Of a stretch of DNA of 10,421 nucleotides, positions 1-6,988 are shown piece by piece. The stretch's first letter is position 1. Each line of letters begins with the position of its first letter. The position numbers and the translations under genes were made by a program. The notes beneath the pieces are model-generated. The model saw nothing but the letters and a program-made list of their open reading frames with translations, had not been told where the DNA came from and ran no database searches. The DNA is taken from positions 1 to 10,421 of the forward strand of contig JACIWP010000102.1 in NCBI GenBank assembly GCA_014360855.1. Direction: 5' to 3'. The DNA is from Anaerolineae bacterium. GTDB taxonomy: Bacteria > Chloroflexota > Anaerolineae > JACIWP01.

Positions 1-369
1 TAGGCGGGCTTCCTCCAGCACTTCCATCACCTCCAGCAGGGATTCCTGCAGCCGGTTGGAACGCCTCGACAAATAGGTTACCTCCTCTTGCAGGCTCTGC
101 AGTTCCTTCGGGTGACGCCCCTGGCCCTCATAAAGGGCTTTTTCAGAAGCGGCGAGTTTCTGGGTGACCTGTGCCAGCTCGTCATCCAGCTCCGACTGCT
201 GTTGCTGGGCGCGCTTCAGCCGGCGCTCCGCCTCCGCCAACCTTTCACGCGCTTCCTGCACCGGCCGGCTGACGCCCAACTTCGACCGCACCTTGCCGAT
301 AGCCTGCTGAACGCCTTGAATCTCCTGATCCATCTCGAAGAGACGCCATAACAACTGCGCGGGCTTCAT
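1..369 (-). CDS. COG1579-type coiled-coil/zinc-ribbon protein, N-terminal part (cut by window edge)
   Basis: The frame is open from ATG at 369 to the left edge, giving 123 residues (MKPAQLLWRLFEMDQEIQGV at the start). The start is supported by GGGAGG, 8 nt upstream of the ATG. The sequence is almost entirely charged heptad-like helix: an LxxLxxMDxEI opening, then long stretches of E/R/Q/L, as in a coiled-coil hairpin. Residues around 84-100 read LYEGQGRHPKELQSLQEEV. This resembles the conserved turn (N/H-x-K-E-L-Q-x-L-Q-x-E-V) of COG1579/DUF164 proteins, which carry a C4 zinc ribbon at the C-terminus and are called possible nucleic-acid-binding proteins. Family members are about 240 residues, so roughly half is missing, including the part that would hold the zinc-binding cysteines. 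The biochemical role of the family is not established. A simple coiled-coil protein of another family is the alternative. Confidence 0.72.
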   Translation of the reverse strand, partial: MKPAQLLWRLFEMDQEIQGVQQAIGKVRSKLGVSRPVQEARERLAEAERRLKRAQQQQSELDDELAQVTQKLAASEKALYEGQGRHPKELQSLQEEVTYLSRRSNRLQESLLEVMEVLEEARL

Positions 370-404
370 CCAGTTCCTCCCACCTGCCGGGTTTCCAACG
401 CCGG

Positions 405-445
405 CCAAAAATAAAGCGTCCGACGCACAAGCTTGCGTCGGACGC
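405..445 (-). terminator. Intrinsic terminator upstream of the COG1579-type gene
   Basis: A perfect 12-bp inverted repeat (GCGTCCGACGCA at 416-427, TGCGTCGGACGC at 434-445) has a 6-nt loop. Read on the minus strand it is followed at once by TTTATTTTT (plus 407-415). This is a textbook Rho-independent terminator for leftward transcription. It ends about 35 nt before the start codon of the COG1579-type gene and lies downstream of that gene's own promoter. It therefore either ends a short leader RNA or acts as an attenuator. Confidence 0.75.
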
Positions 446-576
446 CAGCGCGCGAGCGCGTGGACGGGCCGGTCATACAACCCCCATCCATCGCACCACA
501 ATTGGCACAACATGTCCATGCGGAGAATGACAAACTATCCATCCGCTTCACCTAGTACCAGTTTGGACGTACACAA

Positions 577-605
577 ATTATAGCATGTCCTCCCATGCGC
601 TTCAA
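577..605 (-). promoter_or_regulatory. Sigma-70-type promoter for the COG1579-type gene or leader RNA
   Basis: On the minus strand, TTGAAG (plus 600-605) and a consensus TATAAT (plus 577-582) are separated by 17 bp. TGC directly upstream of the -10 gives an extended -10. Transcription would start near 570, leaving a leader of about 200 nt before the ATG at 369, with the terminator at 405-445 inside it. Confidence 0.65.
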
Positions 606-632
606 ATTACTGCCGGCCCGTTTCCGGCCCAA

Positions 633-661
633 TTGACGCGCCATCCTTCCCATGCTATACT
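633..661 (+). promoter_or_regulatory. Sigma-70-type promoter of the Lon-like protease gene
   Basis: TTGACG (633-638) and TATACT (656-661) are separated by 17 bp, with TGC before the -10 (extended -10). The likely start is near 668, giving a leader of about 35 nt that carries AAGGAG (691-696), 6 nt before the ATG at 703. No heat-shock-type CIRCE repeat is seen. Confidence 0.7.
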
Positions 662-702
662 GTCCCCAGCACTGCACCCGCATATCATGAAAGGAGCGCG
701 CT

Positions 703-3126
703 ATGATTGCGGAACTGCCGGCCGAAGCCCTTCGCAACGTTTGTGACCCCAACTCCCTGGAATGCGAGACCAGCGCTGATATTCCCCCGCTCAGCACCAT
801 CGTCGGACAGGCCAGGGCCGTCAGGGCACTGCAGTTCGGCCTCGGCATCCAGTCCCTGGGCTTCAACATCTATATCGCCGGCCTGCCCGGCACCGGCCGC
901 ACCACCGCCGCTCGCCGCTTCCTCGAAGATATTGCCAAAGATCAGCCCACGCCGGACGATTGGTGTTATGTCAATAATTTCCAGGACCCCTATCGGCCGA
1001 ACGCCCTGCGCCTGCCGGCCGGCCGCGCCCGCCAGCTCCAGACGGATATGCAGGACCTCATCTCGGACGCCCGCAAGGCCATCCGAGCCGCGTTCGAAAG
1101 CGACGAATACGCCGCCAAGCGCGACGAGACCATGCGTCAGTTCCAGGAACAGCGCAACGCCCTCTTCACCGCCATCCAGGAAAAGGCCGCTCGCATGGGC
1201 TTCTATATCCAGGCCACGCCCATGGGCTTTCTGACCATCCCGATCCGCGAGGGCAAACCGCTCACCGAAGAGCTGTTCATGGCCCTGCCGCCGGAAGAAC
1301 AGGAACAAATCCGCCAGGCCCAGGCCCAGCTTCAGGAAGAGCTGAAAGGGGTGATCCGCCAGGCCCGCAGTCTGGAGAAACTGGCCAACGAGGCGCTCCA
1401 AAAGCTGGACCGGGAAGTCACCACGTTTGCCCTGACCCCGCTTATCGAGGAAGTTCGCGAGAAATACGAGGACTGTCCGGAGGTGGTGCAGTACCTCCGC
1501 GACGTGCAAAACGACATCCTGGACAACCTGGCCCTGTTCCGCGAGGAACAGCCGGCCCAGGCCTCGTCGGCCGGCATGCCGGCGGACCCCTTCCGTAAAT
1601 ACCAGGTCAATGTCCTGGTGGACAACTCCTCGCTCAAGGGCGCGCCGGTCATCATCGAGCTGAACCCCACCTACAACAACCTCTTTGGCCGCATCGAGAA
1701 AGAGGCACAGTTCGGCGCGCTGTTCACCGACTTCACCCTCATCCGAGAGGGGTCCCTGCATCGCGCCAACGGCGGCTACCTGGTCCTGCCGGTGGAGGAG
1801 GTGCTCCGCAACCTTTTCTCCTGGGAAAGCCTGAAACGCGCCCTCCGCAACGCCCAAATCGTCATCGAGGAACCCGGCGAGCGCCTCGGCTTTATCACCA
1901 CCAAGACCCTGCGCCCGGAGCCGATCCCGCTCAATATCAAGGTCATCCTTATCGGCCAGCCCTATCTCTATTACCTTCTCTACAACCTGGATGAGGACTT
2001 CAAAGAGCTGTTCAAGGTCAAGGCGGACTTCGACTACCGCATGGACCGCACCCCGGAGGCGGTGCGGGAATATATCTCGTTCGTCTGCACATTGTGCCAG
2101 GAGGAAAACCTGCGGCATCTCGACCGCACGGCCCTGGCCAAGATCATCGAACACGGCTCCCGCCTGGCCGAGGATCAAGAGAAGCTCTCCACCCTGTTCG
2201 GCGACCTGTCCGACGTGATCCGCGAGGCGCACCACTACGCGGTGCGCGACCAGTCCCCGCTCGTGACGGCGGCCCACGTCACACAGGCCATCAACGAGCG
2301 GTATTATCGCTCCAACCTGGTGGAACAGCGCGTGCAGGAGGCCATCGCCCGCGGCATCATCCAGATTGACGTCGCCGGCGCTGAGGTCGGCCAGGTCAAC
2401 GGCCTCTCCATCATTGACCTGGGGGATATCACCTTCGGCCGGCCCAACCGCATCACCGCCAGCGTCGGCCTCGGCACCGAGGGCCTCATTGATATCGAAC
2501 GGGAAGCCAAGCTGGGCGGCCCTATTCATACCAAAGGCGTGCTCATCCTGGCCGGCTACCTCGCCCAGCAGTACGCCCAGGACAAGCCCCTCAGCCTCTC
2601 CGCTCGCCTGGTCTTCGAACAGAGTTATTCCGGCGTGGAAGGGGACAGCGCCTCGAGCACCGAACTCTATGCCCTGCTCTCTGCCCTGTCCGGGCTTCCC
2701 ATCCAGCAGGGCATCGCGGTCACCGGTTCCGTGAACCAGAAGGGCGAGGTGCAGGCCATCGGCGGGGTGAACGAGAAGATCGAGGGCTTCTTCGCCGTGT
2801 GCAAGGCGATGGGGCTGAACGGCCGGCAGGGCGTCATCATCCCCGCCAGCAACGTCAAGCACCTCATGCTGAAGGATGAAGTGGTGGAGGCGGTGCGCCA
2901 GGGCCAGTTCCATATCTGGGCGGTTCACACGGTGGACGAAGGGATCGAGATATTGACGGGTGTCCCCGCCGGCAAGCGCCTGCCCGACGGCACATTCGAG
3001 CCTGGCACCGTGCACTACCTGGTGGATCAGCGCCTGCGCCAGTTCTCCGAGAAGATGCGCGAGTTCGGCAAAGAGGGCGCCGGCGAGGAAGAGGAAGAAG
3101 AGGAACAGCCTCCCGCACAGCCTTGA
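703..3126 (+). CDS. Lon-like ATP-dependent protease family protein (COG1067, LonC/AAA_32 type)
   Basis: An 807-residue cytoplasmic serine protease of the Lon superfamily; size and layout match the COG1067 family. An N-terminal AAA+-like part has a P-loop at residues 60-67 (GLPGTGRT). Residues 140-280 are charged and helical, and residues 295-460 hold the second half of the ATPase region (HRANGGYLVLPVEEVL near 353-368). The C-terminal Lon protease domain runs from about 560 to 755. The catalytic dyad is visible: Ser649 in EGDSAS and Lys692 in VNEKIEGFF, 43 residues apart, as in E. coli Lon (S679/K722). The tail 793-801 is a run of glutamates. Oddities are Arg66 in place of the Walker A lysine and no Asp-Glu pair at the Walker B position (GGYLVLPVEE), so ATP hydrolysis may be weak or absent. 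The start has AAGGAG 6 nt upstream and its own promoter. Expected role is degradation of unfolded or specific proteins; substrates are unknown. Confidence 0.93.
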   Translation: MIAELPAEALRNVCDPNSLECETSADIPPLSTIVGQARAVRALQFGLGIQSLGFNIYIAGLPGTGRTTAARRFLEDIAKDQPTPDDWCYVNNFQDPYRPNALRLPAGRARQLQTDMQDLISDARKAIRAAFESDEYAAKRDETMRQFQEQRNALFTAIQEKAARMGFYIQATPMGFLTIPIREGKPLTEELFMALPPEEQEQIRQAQAQLQEELKGVIRQARSLEKLANEALQKLDREVTTFALTPLIEEVREKYEDCPEVVQYLRDVQNDILDNLALFREEQPAQASSAGMPADPFRKYQVNVLVDNSSLKGAPVIIELNPTYNNLFGRIEKEAQFGALFTDFTLIREGSLHRANGGYLVLPVEEVLRNLFSWESLKRALRNAQIVIEEPGERLGFITTKTLRPEPIPLNIKVILIGQPYLYYLLYNLDEDFKELFKVKADFDYRMDRTPEAVREYISFVCTLCQEENLRHLDRTALAKIIEHGSRLAEDQEKLSTLFGDLSDVIREAHHYAVRDQSPLVTAAHVTQAINERYYRSNLVEQRVQEAIARGIIQIDVAGAEVGQVNGLSIIDLGDITFGRPNRITASVGLGTEGLIDIEREAKLGGPIHTKGVLILAGYLAQQYAQDKPLSLSARLVFEQSYSGVEGDSASSTELYALLSALSGLPIQQGIAVTGSVNQKGEVQAIGGVNEKIEGFFAVCKAMGLNGRQGVIIPASNVKHLMLKDEVVEAVRQGQFHIWAVHTVDEGIEILTGVPAGKRLPDGTFEPGTVHYLVDQRLRQFSEKMREFGKEGAGEEEEEEEQPPAQP

Positions 3127-3138
3127 GGGGTGGCCATC

Positions 3139-3159
3139 CGATCGTTCACTGCACGATCG
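3139..3159. terminator. Stem-loop between convergent genes (possible bidirectional terminator)
   Basis: CGATCGT (3139-3145) and ACGATCG (3153-3159) form a 7-bp stem with a 7-nt loop. It sits between the tail-to-tail Lon-like gene (ends 3126) and the phosphoesterase gene (stop codon at 3146-3148, in the loop). No T-tract follows on either strand, so termination is only a suggestion from position. Confidence 0.3.
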
Positions 3160-4933
3160 TCAGCCGGCCGTCGCATCGGGCGCCGGCCGCCGGCGTGATG
3201 CCTCCCACCTCTCGAATATAAGCCACCAGCTCGCGCCGCACGAACAGGCCGGCCGGCGCGGGAGATAGGCGCGCCACTGGGAAGCACACCATCCCATACC
3301 GCTCCCCCACCGCTCGCTCCCACGGCGCGGCCAGGTGTCGGAAAAACCCCGGGAAGGCGATGGTCATCTTTCGTTCCGCGTCCGCGCGCAGTGGCTCTCC
3401 CTGAAACGTTACATCACAGACCCGATGTTCCTGCCGGCCGCCGCCCAACCGGATCGTATAGCGCAGGTCTCCGCTGAAATGCGCGAATCCCCGTTCAACC
3501 CGCGGCTCCCCCGGCCGGTCCACGCGCCGCGCGTTGTCCTGCAGAAACTCGAGGAAATCGGCCCAGGAAAGGGTGCCGATATACAGCGGGTCTTCATAGG
3601 GCTGTACCCGGAACCAGTCGCCGTAGCGCACGACATCCCCCTCGGGAAGCCCGCCGCATAGGCAGGAGGCATCTATCATGCCCAGGTCCACGGGGATGCC
3701 GGCGCGCCGGCACCGCTGTACCAACGCATCCGCGATGAAGTTCGCCAGCGCATTCTCGCCGGCGGCGATGTCACTGCGCACCGCCTCATCGCGGTAATCC
3801 GGCTCGCACGCCAGCGTCCCCAGGACCTGTTCCAGGATCTTCTCGGCGCGCGCTGTCAGCGGCGCGACAAACCGCTGTTCCAGGTCCTCCTGTATCGGCA
3901 GATACGGGACGCTCCACAGCCGGGCATCGGTCACCGCCGGCCTCGGGCGCAGGGTGATAGTGACCTCCCCCAAGTACTTCCCGCCGGCGCCCGCCTGCAC
4001 GATGGGAATGCCGTTGACCACGTTCTCCACGTGCAGGCCGGCTTCGTTCAGCGGTTGATGGGAATGCGCCCCGACGATGAGGTCCACCGCCGACGCCGGC
4101 AGAAGCTCTGCCAGCTCCTTGTCGCCGATATCCTGGACCGCGCATGTCCCAACCTCCAGACTGCCCCCCAGGTGGCTGAGGAGAATCAGGACATCGCAGT
4201 GCGGCCGGAGCGCCGGCACCAGGTTCTGCGCCGCCTCGAGCGGGTCAAGGAACGTCCAGCGCGCCTCCTCGACAAGCTTGAGTTCCGCCCGGGTGGTCAG
4301 CCCGATGATCCCCACCCGCACGCCGCGCAGGACGAACAGCACTGCCGGATAGACGGGCAGTGGCATATTCCCGGCTGGACGCAGGTTCGCGCTCAGCACC
4401 GGGAACGGGGCCTGAGAAATGGCTCTCGCCAGCGGTTCCAGCCCACGGTCAAAATCGTGGTTGCCGAGCACAGCGGCATCTACGCCGGCCTCCGCATACA
4501 ACGTGTACGTCGGGTGACAGGCCGCGCCGGCTCCTTCCTCCGGGGTCAGCAGTTCATCAAAGACGGAGTCCCCGATGTCATCCCCACCCGAAAGCACCAG
4601 AAGCCCGGCATGCTCTGAACGGCTGACCTCATCGCGCGCCTGGCGGATGCGCCACGCCATGCGCGAGAAGACCGGCTGGACACCCTCCGGGGTAAACCGC
4701 GCAATATGCCCATGCAGGTCATTGAAATGCAGTATCCGCAGGCGGAAGGGGGATTTCGCGGAGGATGCCCGCCGCGCCGGCAGTATCGCATCGGGGTCGG
4801 GGAGGATGCGCTCAAGGGGCACGGATGCGTCGCCGGCGATCAGGAACAGCTCCGCATCCCTGGCACCATTGGGATTGGGGGCGCTTCGTCGGATGGTCAG
4901 CGTTCCCGGCAGTGCACCTGCGGTGCCGTTCAT
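3146..4933 (-). CDS. 5'-nucleotidase/UshA-family metallophosphoesterase, no signal peptide
   Basis: A 595-residue protein with the two-domain architecture of bifunctional 5'-nucleotidases/2',3'-cyclic phosphodiesterases. The N-terminal metallophosphatase motifs are intact: FNDLHGH (Asp72, His74), SGGDD (Asp118), GNHD (Asn158, His159), LLSHLGG (His254) and GAHSH (His290, His292). These are the usual two-metal ligands. The C-terminal substrate domain is recognisable from NFIADALV, then LPEGDVVRYGDWFRVQPYED and LSWADFLEFLQDNAR. It is expected to hydrolyse phosphate from nucleotides or related esters. The first 65 residues have no hydrophobic signal segment, lipobox or anchor, unlike typical periplasmic UshA, so a cytoplasmic location is likely. 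ATG 4933 is chosen because it follows the upstream stop by 13 bp and has AGGG 6 nt away. An in-frame ATG at 4969 would overlap the dehydrogenase gene by 23 bp and has no ribosome site. It is the last gene of the leftward operon. Confidence 0.88.
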   Translation of the reverse strand: MNGTAGALPGTLTIRRSAPNPNGARDAELFLIAGDASVPLERILPDPDAILPARRASSAKSPFRLRILHFNDLHGHIARFTPEGVQPVFSRMAWRIRQARDEVSRSEHAGLLVLSGGDDIGDSVFDELLTPEEGAGAACHPTYTLYAEAGVDAAVLGNHDFDRGLEPLARAISQAPFPVLSANLRPAGNMPLPVYPAVLFVLRGVRVGIIGLTTRAELKLVEEARWTFLDPLEAAQNLVPALRPHCDVLILLSHLGGSLEVGTCAVQDIGDKELAELLPASAVDLIVGAHSHQPLNEAGLHVENVVNGIPIVQAGAGGKYLGEVTITLRPRPAVTDARLWSVPYLPIQEDLEQRFVAPLTARAEKILEQVLGTLACEPDYRDEAVRSDIAAGENALANFIADALVQRCRRAGIPVDLGMIDASCLCGGLPEGDVVRYGDWFRVQPYEDPLYIGTLSWADFLEFLQDNARRVDRPGEPRVERGFAHFSGDLRYTIRLGGGRQEHRVCDVTFQGEPLRADAERKMTIAFPGFFRHLAAPWERAVGERYGMVCFPVARLSPAPAGLFVRRELVAYIREVGGITPAAGARCDGRLTIVQ

Positions 4934-4946
4934 AGCAGGCCCTGGG

Positions 4947-5945
4947 CTAGGCCACCCTATCGAGGGCATCGCGGGTAATGGGATTCAGCGGAGGTTCGCC
5001 GGCGAAGAAGCGCCGCAGTTCCTCCACCGCCCGCTCGCCCATGCGGGTGCAGTTCTCGATACAGCCGGCAATGTGCGGCGTCACCACCACATTGGGGAGC
5101 CGGCGCAGGGGACTGTCAGGCGCCGGCGGCTCCGGGTCGGTCACATCGAGGAAGGCGAAGAAACGCCCCTTTTCCAGCTCGCGAATCAGCGCCTCTTCGT
5201 CAATCAAGCTCCCCCGCGCAGTGTTGATGATCAGGGCATCGTCCTTCATCATGGACAGCCGGCGCGCGTCGATCATGTGATAGGTGGCCGGCAGGGCCGG
5301 CGCGTGCAGGGAAATGACATCCGCCTCCTGCACCAGCTCGTCCAGCTCCACTTTGGCGGCGCCCATGTTCCTGGCCTGTTCCTCACTGACGTAGGGATCG
5401 TACAGCAAGATGTGCACGTGGAACGGCTGGAGCAGTCGGATGACATGCCGGCCGACGTTGCTGGCCCCCACGATCCCGACCTTTTTATCGTACAGCTCAC
5501 GCGAAGGCCAATAGGGGGAATCCCGCCATCCCCCATCCCTCACCCGCTGGGCCAGCGGCCAGACCCGCTTCATCCCCACAATCATCAGCCCCAGGGTCGT
5601 CTCCGCCACGTGCTCGGCCAGCACCGGCGCCGCGGAGACCACCAATATGCCGCGCTCCCACACCGCGTCGGAGACGATGCGCTTCACACTGCCGCCCATG
5701 TGGACAATGGCACGCAGTTTCGGCGCCGCGGCGATGACATCGGCATCGAGCCGGGCAACATCCCAGCTCGTCAGACAGGCGTCCGCCTGAGGCAGTAAGG
5801 CCAACAGGTCCTCTTTTGTCGCCGGCGCGTCCCCCGCATGGTGCAGTATCTCGGCAAACCGCGCCAGCTCCTCCCAGGCACGAGGGCTCATCATGCGGGC
5901 GTAATGCGCTCTGCCGATGGTCACGGCAACAACCGGTTTTGTCAT
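4947..5945 (-). CDS. D-isomer-specific 2-hydroxyacid dehydrogenase (phosphoglycerate dehydrogenase-like)
   Basis: A 332-residue NAD(P)-dependent oxidoreductase of the D-2-hydroxyacid dehydrogenase family, interconverting a 2-hydroxyacid and a 2-oxoacid. The Rossmann motif is VGIVGASNVG (156-165), and Asp183 (LLYDPYV) at the end of the second strand favours NAD. Catalytic residues are Arg244 (NTARGSLID), Glu272 (DVTDPEPP) and His291 (TPHIAG). The usual GxGxxG is GASNVG here, with Ser in place of the second Gly. There is no ACT or other regulatory domain, unlike long SerA enzymes. Length and motifs fit a complete enzyme; the substrate cannot be told. AGGAG lies 8 nt before the ATG. The gene follows the MalG-type permease by 106 bp and the phosphoesterase gene starts 13 bp after it, so it probably acts on something delivered by the transporter or made by its pathway. 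Confidence 0.9.
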   Translation of the reverse strand: MTKPVVAVTIGRAHYARMMSPRAWEELARFAEILHHAGDAPATKEDLLALLPQADACLTSWDVARLDADVIAAAPKLRAIVHMGGSVKRIVSDAVWERGILVVSAAPVLAEHVAETTLGLMIVGMKRVWPLAQRVRDGGWRDSPYWPSRELYDKKVGIVGASNVGRHVIRLLQPFHVHILLYDPYVSEEQARNMGAAKVELDELVQEADVISLHAPALPATYHMIDARRLSMMKDDALIINTARGSLIDEEALIRELEKGRFFAFLDVTDPEPPAPDSPLRRLPNVVVTPHIAGCIENCTRMGERAVEELRRFFAGEPPLNPITRDALDRVA

Positions 5946-5978
5946 AGATGGTGCTCCTGTTCAGAGGGACATGAGCCG

Positions 5979-6004
5979 GGCCTGGCCGGCCCTGCTCCCA
6001 GGCC
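5979..6004. repeat. Inverted repeat between permease and dehydrogenase genes
   Basis: GGCCTGG (5979-5985) and CCAGGCC (5998-6004) form a 7-bp stem with a 12-nt loop in the 106-bp gap. There is no T-tract, so it is not a clear terminator. It could be a processing or stabilising hairpin inside a polycistronic mRNA. No promoter is evident in this gap. Confidence 0.3.
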
Positions 6005-6051
6005 AACCAGGGCAGGCGGCCGCGCAAGGCCGGCGGTCCGTTCACAGTGCA

Positions 6052-6987
6052 TCAACCTTTGATGGCGCCTTCCACCATGGCCATGAAGAAGTATCGGCGT
6101 GCGGCCTGGAAAATGAGGACCACGGGCAGGGCAATAAGGATACAGGAGGCGGCGATCATCTGAAAGTTGATGATATTGGGTCCGAGAAACTCGTACAGAC
6201 CAAACATGACCGGCTTCAGATCATTTTTCGTGACCAGCAGATAGCCGGCCAGGAACTCGTTCCACACATTGACGAAGGTCAGCAGGAAGATGGCCGCCAG
6301 GCCGGGCAGAGCCGCCGGCATGGTGACATGCCGCAGTGCCCCCAGCGGCGTCGCCCCATCAATCATCGCCGCCTCTTCCAGGTCTCGCGGGATGGTATCG
6401 AAGAACCCCTTGGCGATCCAGATGCTCAAGGGCAGGTAGAACCCGAAATAGACGAAGATCAGATACGCCCGATCGTTGAAGGGAATGGGCGATTTGCGCA
6501 GTATCACCCCCAGTTGATACAGGGCGAGCAGGTTCGTCAGCAGGGGGACGCCGGTAATGGCCAGGATGGCGATCATCATTGCCCGGCGGATACGAAACTT
6601 GAAGCGGGAGAAGGCGAAGCCGGCCATGCCGGCCATGATGGTCACCCCAATTGCCGTGCTCGTGGCGTACAGCAGGGTGTTCGGGATATAGATGCGGAAC
6701 ATGCGGCCGGTCAATTGAATAAAGGGAATGGAATTGGTCAGCTTGGGCATCAGAACGCGCTCATAGCCCTCCACCGACCAGCGGCACGCCCGTATGTCAA
6801 AGGCCGAGGTGGGCGTATCGCAGGGGAAAATCACGGGCGGTTTGCGGATAATATCCTTATGGGATTTCAAGGAGATGACAATGGTCAGGAAAATCGGGAT
6901 CATGGTCACCACTAGAAAGGTGACCATAAAGCCGTTGAGGAAGATGGATCGCAGTGCTTTGGGCGAAAGAAATGAGGTACGAGCCAT
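6052..6987 (-). CDS. Carbohydrate ABC transporter permease, MalG/UgpE type (CUT1 family)
   Basis: A 311-residue inner-membrane permease with six hydrophobic segments at about 17-40, 102-126, 137-160, 175-195, 228-250 and 277-296. The cytoplasmic EAA loop that contacts the ATPase is clear at 204-229 (EEAAMIDGATP, then LP). The C-terminus AMVEGAIKG is typical of MalG-like proteins. The extracytoplasmic loop after the first segment is long (about 41-100) and holds two cysteines (56 and 68). ATG 6987 is chosen because AAAGGA lies 9 nt upstream and the preceding stop codon is 1 nt away (TGAAATG), giving tight translational coupling. An in-frame ATG at 7011 would overlap the MalF-type gene. It pairs with the MalF-type subunit; the substrate is unknown. 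Confidence 0.92.
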   Translation of the reverse strand: MARTSFLSPKALRSIFLNGFMVTFLVVTMIPIFLTIVISLKSHKDIIRKPPVIFPCDTPTSAFDIRACRWSVEGYERVLMPKLTNSIPFIQLTGRMFRIYIPNTLLYATSTAIGVTIMAGMAGFAFSRFKFRIRRAMMIAILAITGVPLLTNLLALYQLGVILRKSPIPFNDRAYLIFVYFGFYLPLSIWIAKGFFDTIPRDLEEAAMIDGATPLGALRHVTMPAALPGLAAIFLLTFVNVWNEFLAGYLLVTKNDLKPVMFGLYEFLGPNIINFQMIAASCILIALPVVLIFQAARRYFFMAMVEGAIKG

Positions 6988-6988
6988 T

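Larger units (their letters stand above)
370..702. other. Divergent intergenic region between the COG1579-type gene and the Lon-like gene
   Basis: This 333-bp gap has no convincing protein gene. It contains two outward-facing promoters about 30 bp apart (577-605 minus, 633-661 plus). It also contains an intrinsic terminator on the minus strand at 405-445 and about 130 nt of transcribed leader between the minus promoter and that terminator. A 9-bp inverted repeat (tatagcatg 579-587 and catgctata 651-659) places the two -10 regions in mirror symmetry. A short minus-strand frame (551 to 366) overlaps the COG1579 start codon as ATGA but has no recognisable protein features. Confidence 0.75.

Noticed and set aside
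685..3015. 776-codon open frame on the minus strand
   Set aside because: It lies opposite the Lon-like gene, which has full family motifs, a ribosome site and a promoter. Long antisense frames are expected opposite GC-rich genes, and this one shows no recognisable motifs.
4575..5798. 407-codon open frame on the plus strand
   Set aside because: It crosses the antisense of two clear minus-strand genes (dehydrogenase and phosphoesterase) and has no motif.
5917..6915. 332-codon open frame on the plus strand
   Set aside because: It is antisense to the MalG-type permease and rich in Gly/Gln/His/Asp without domain features.
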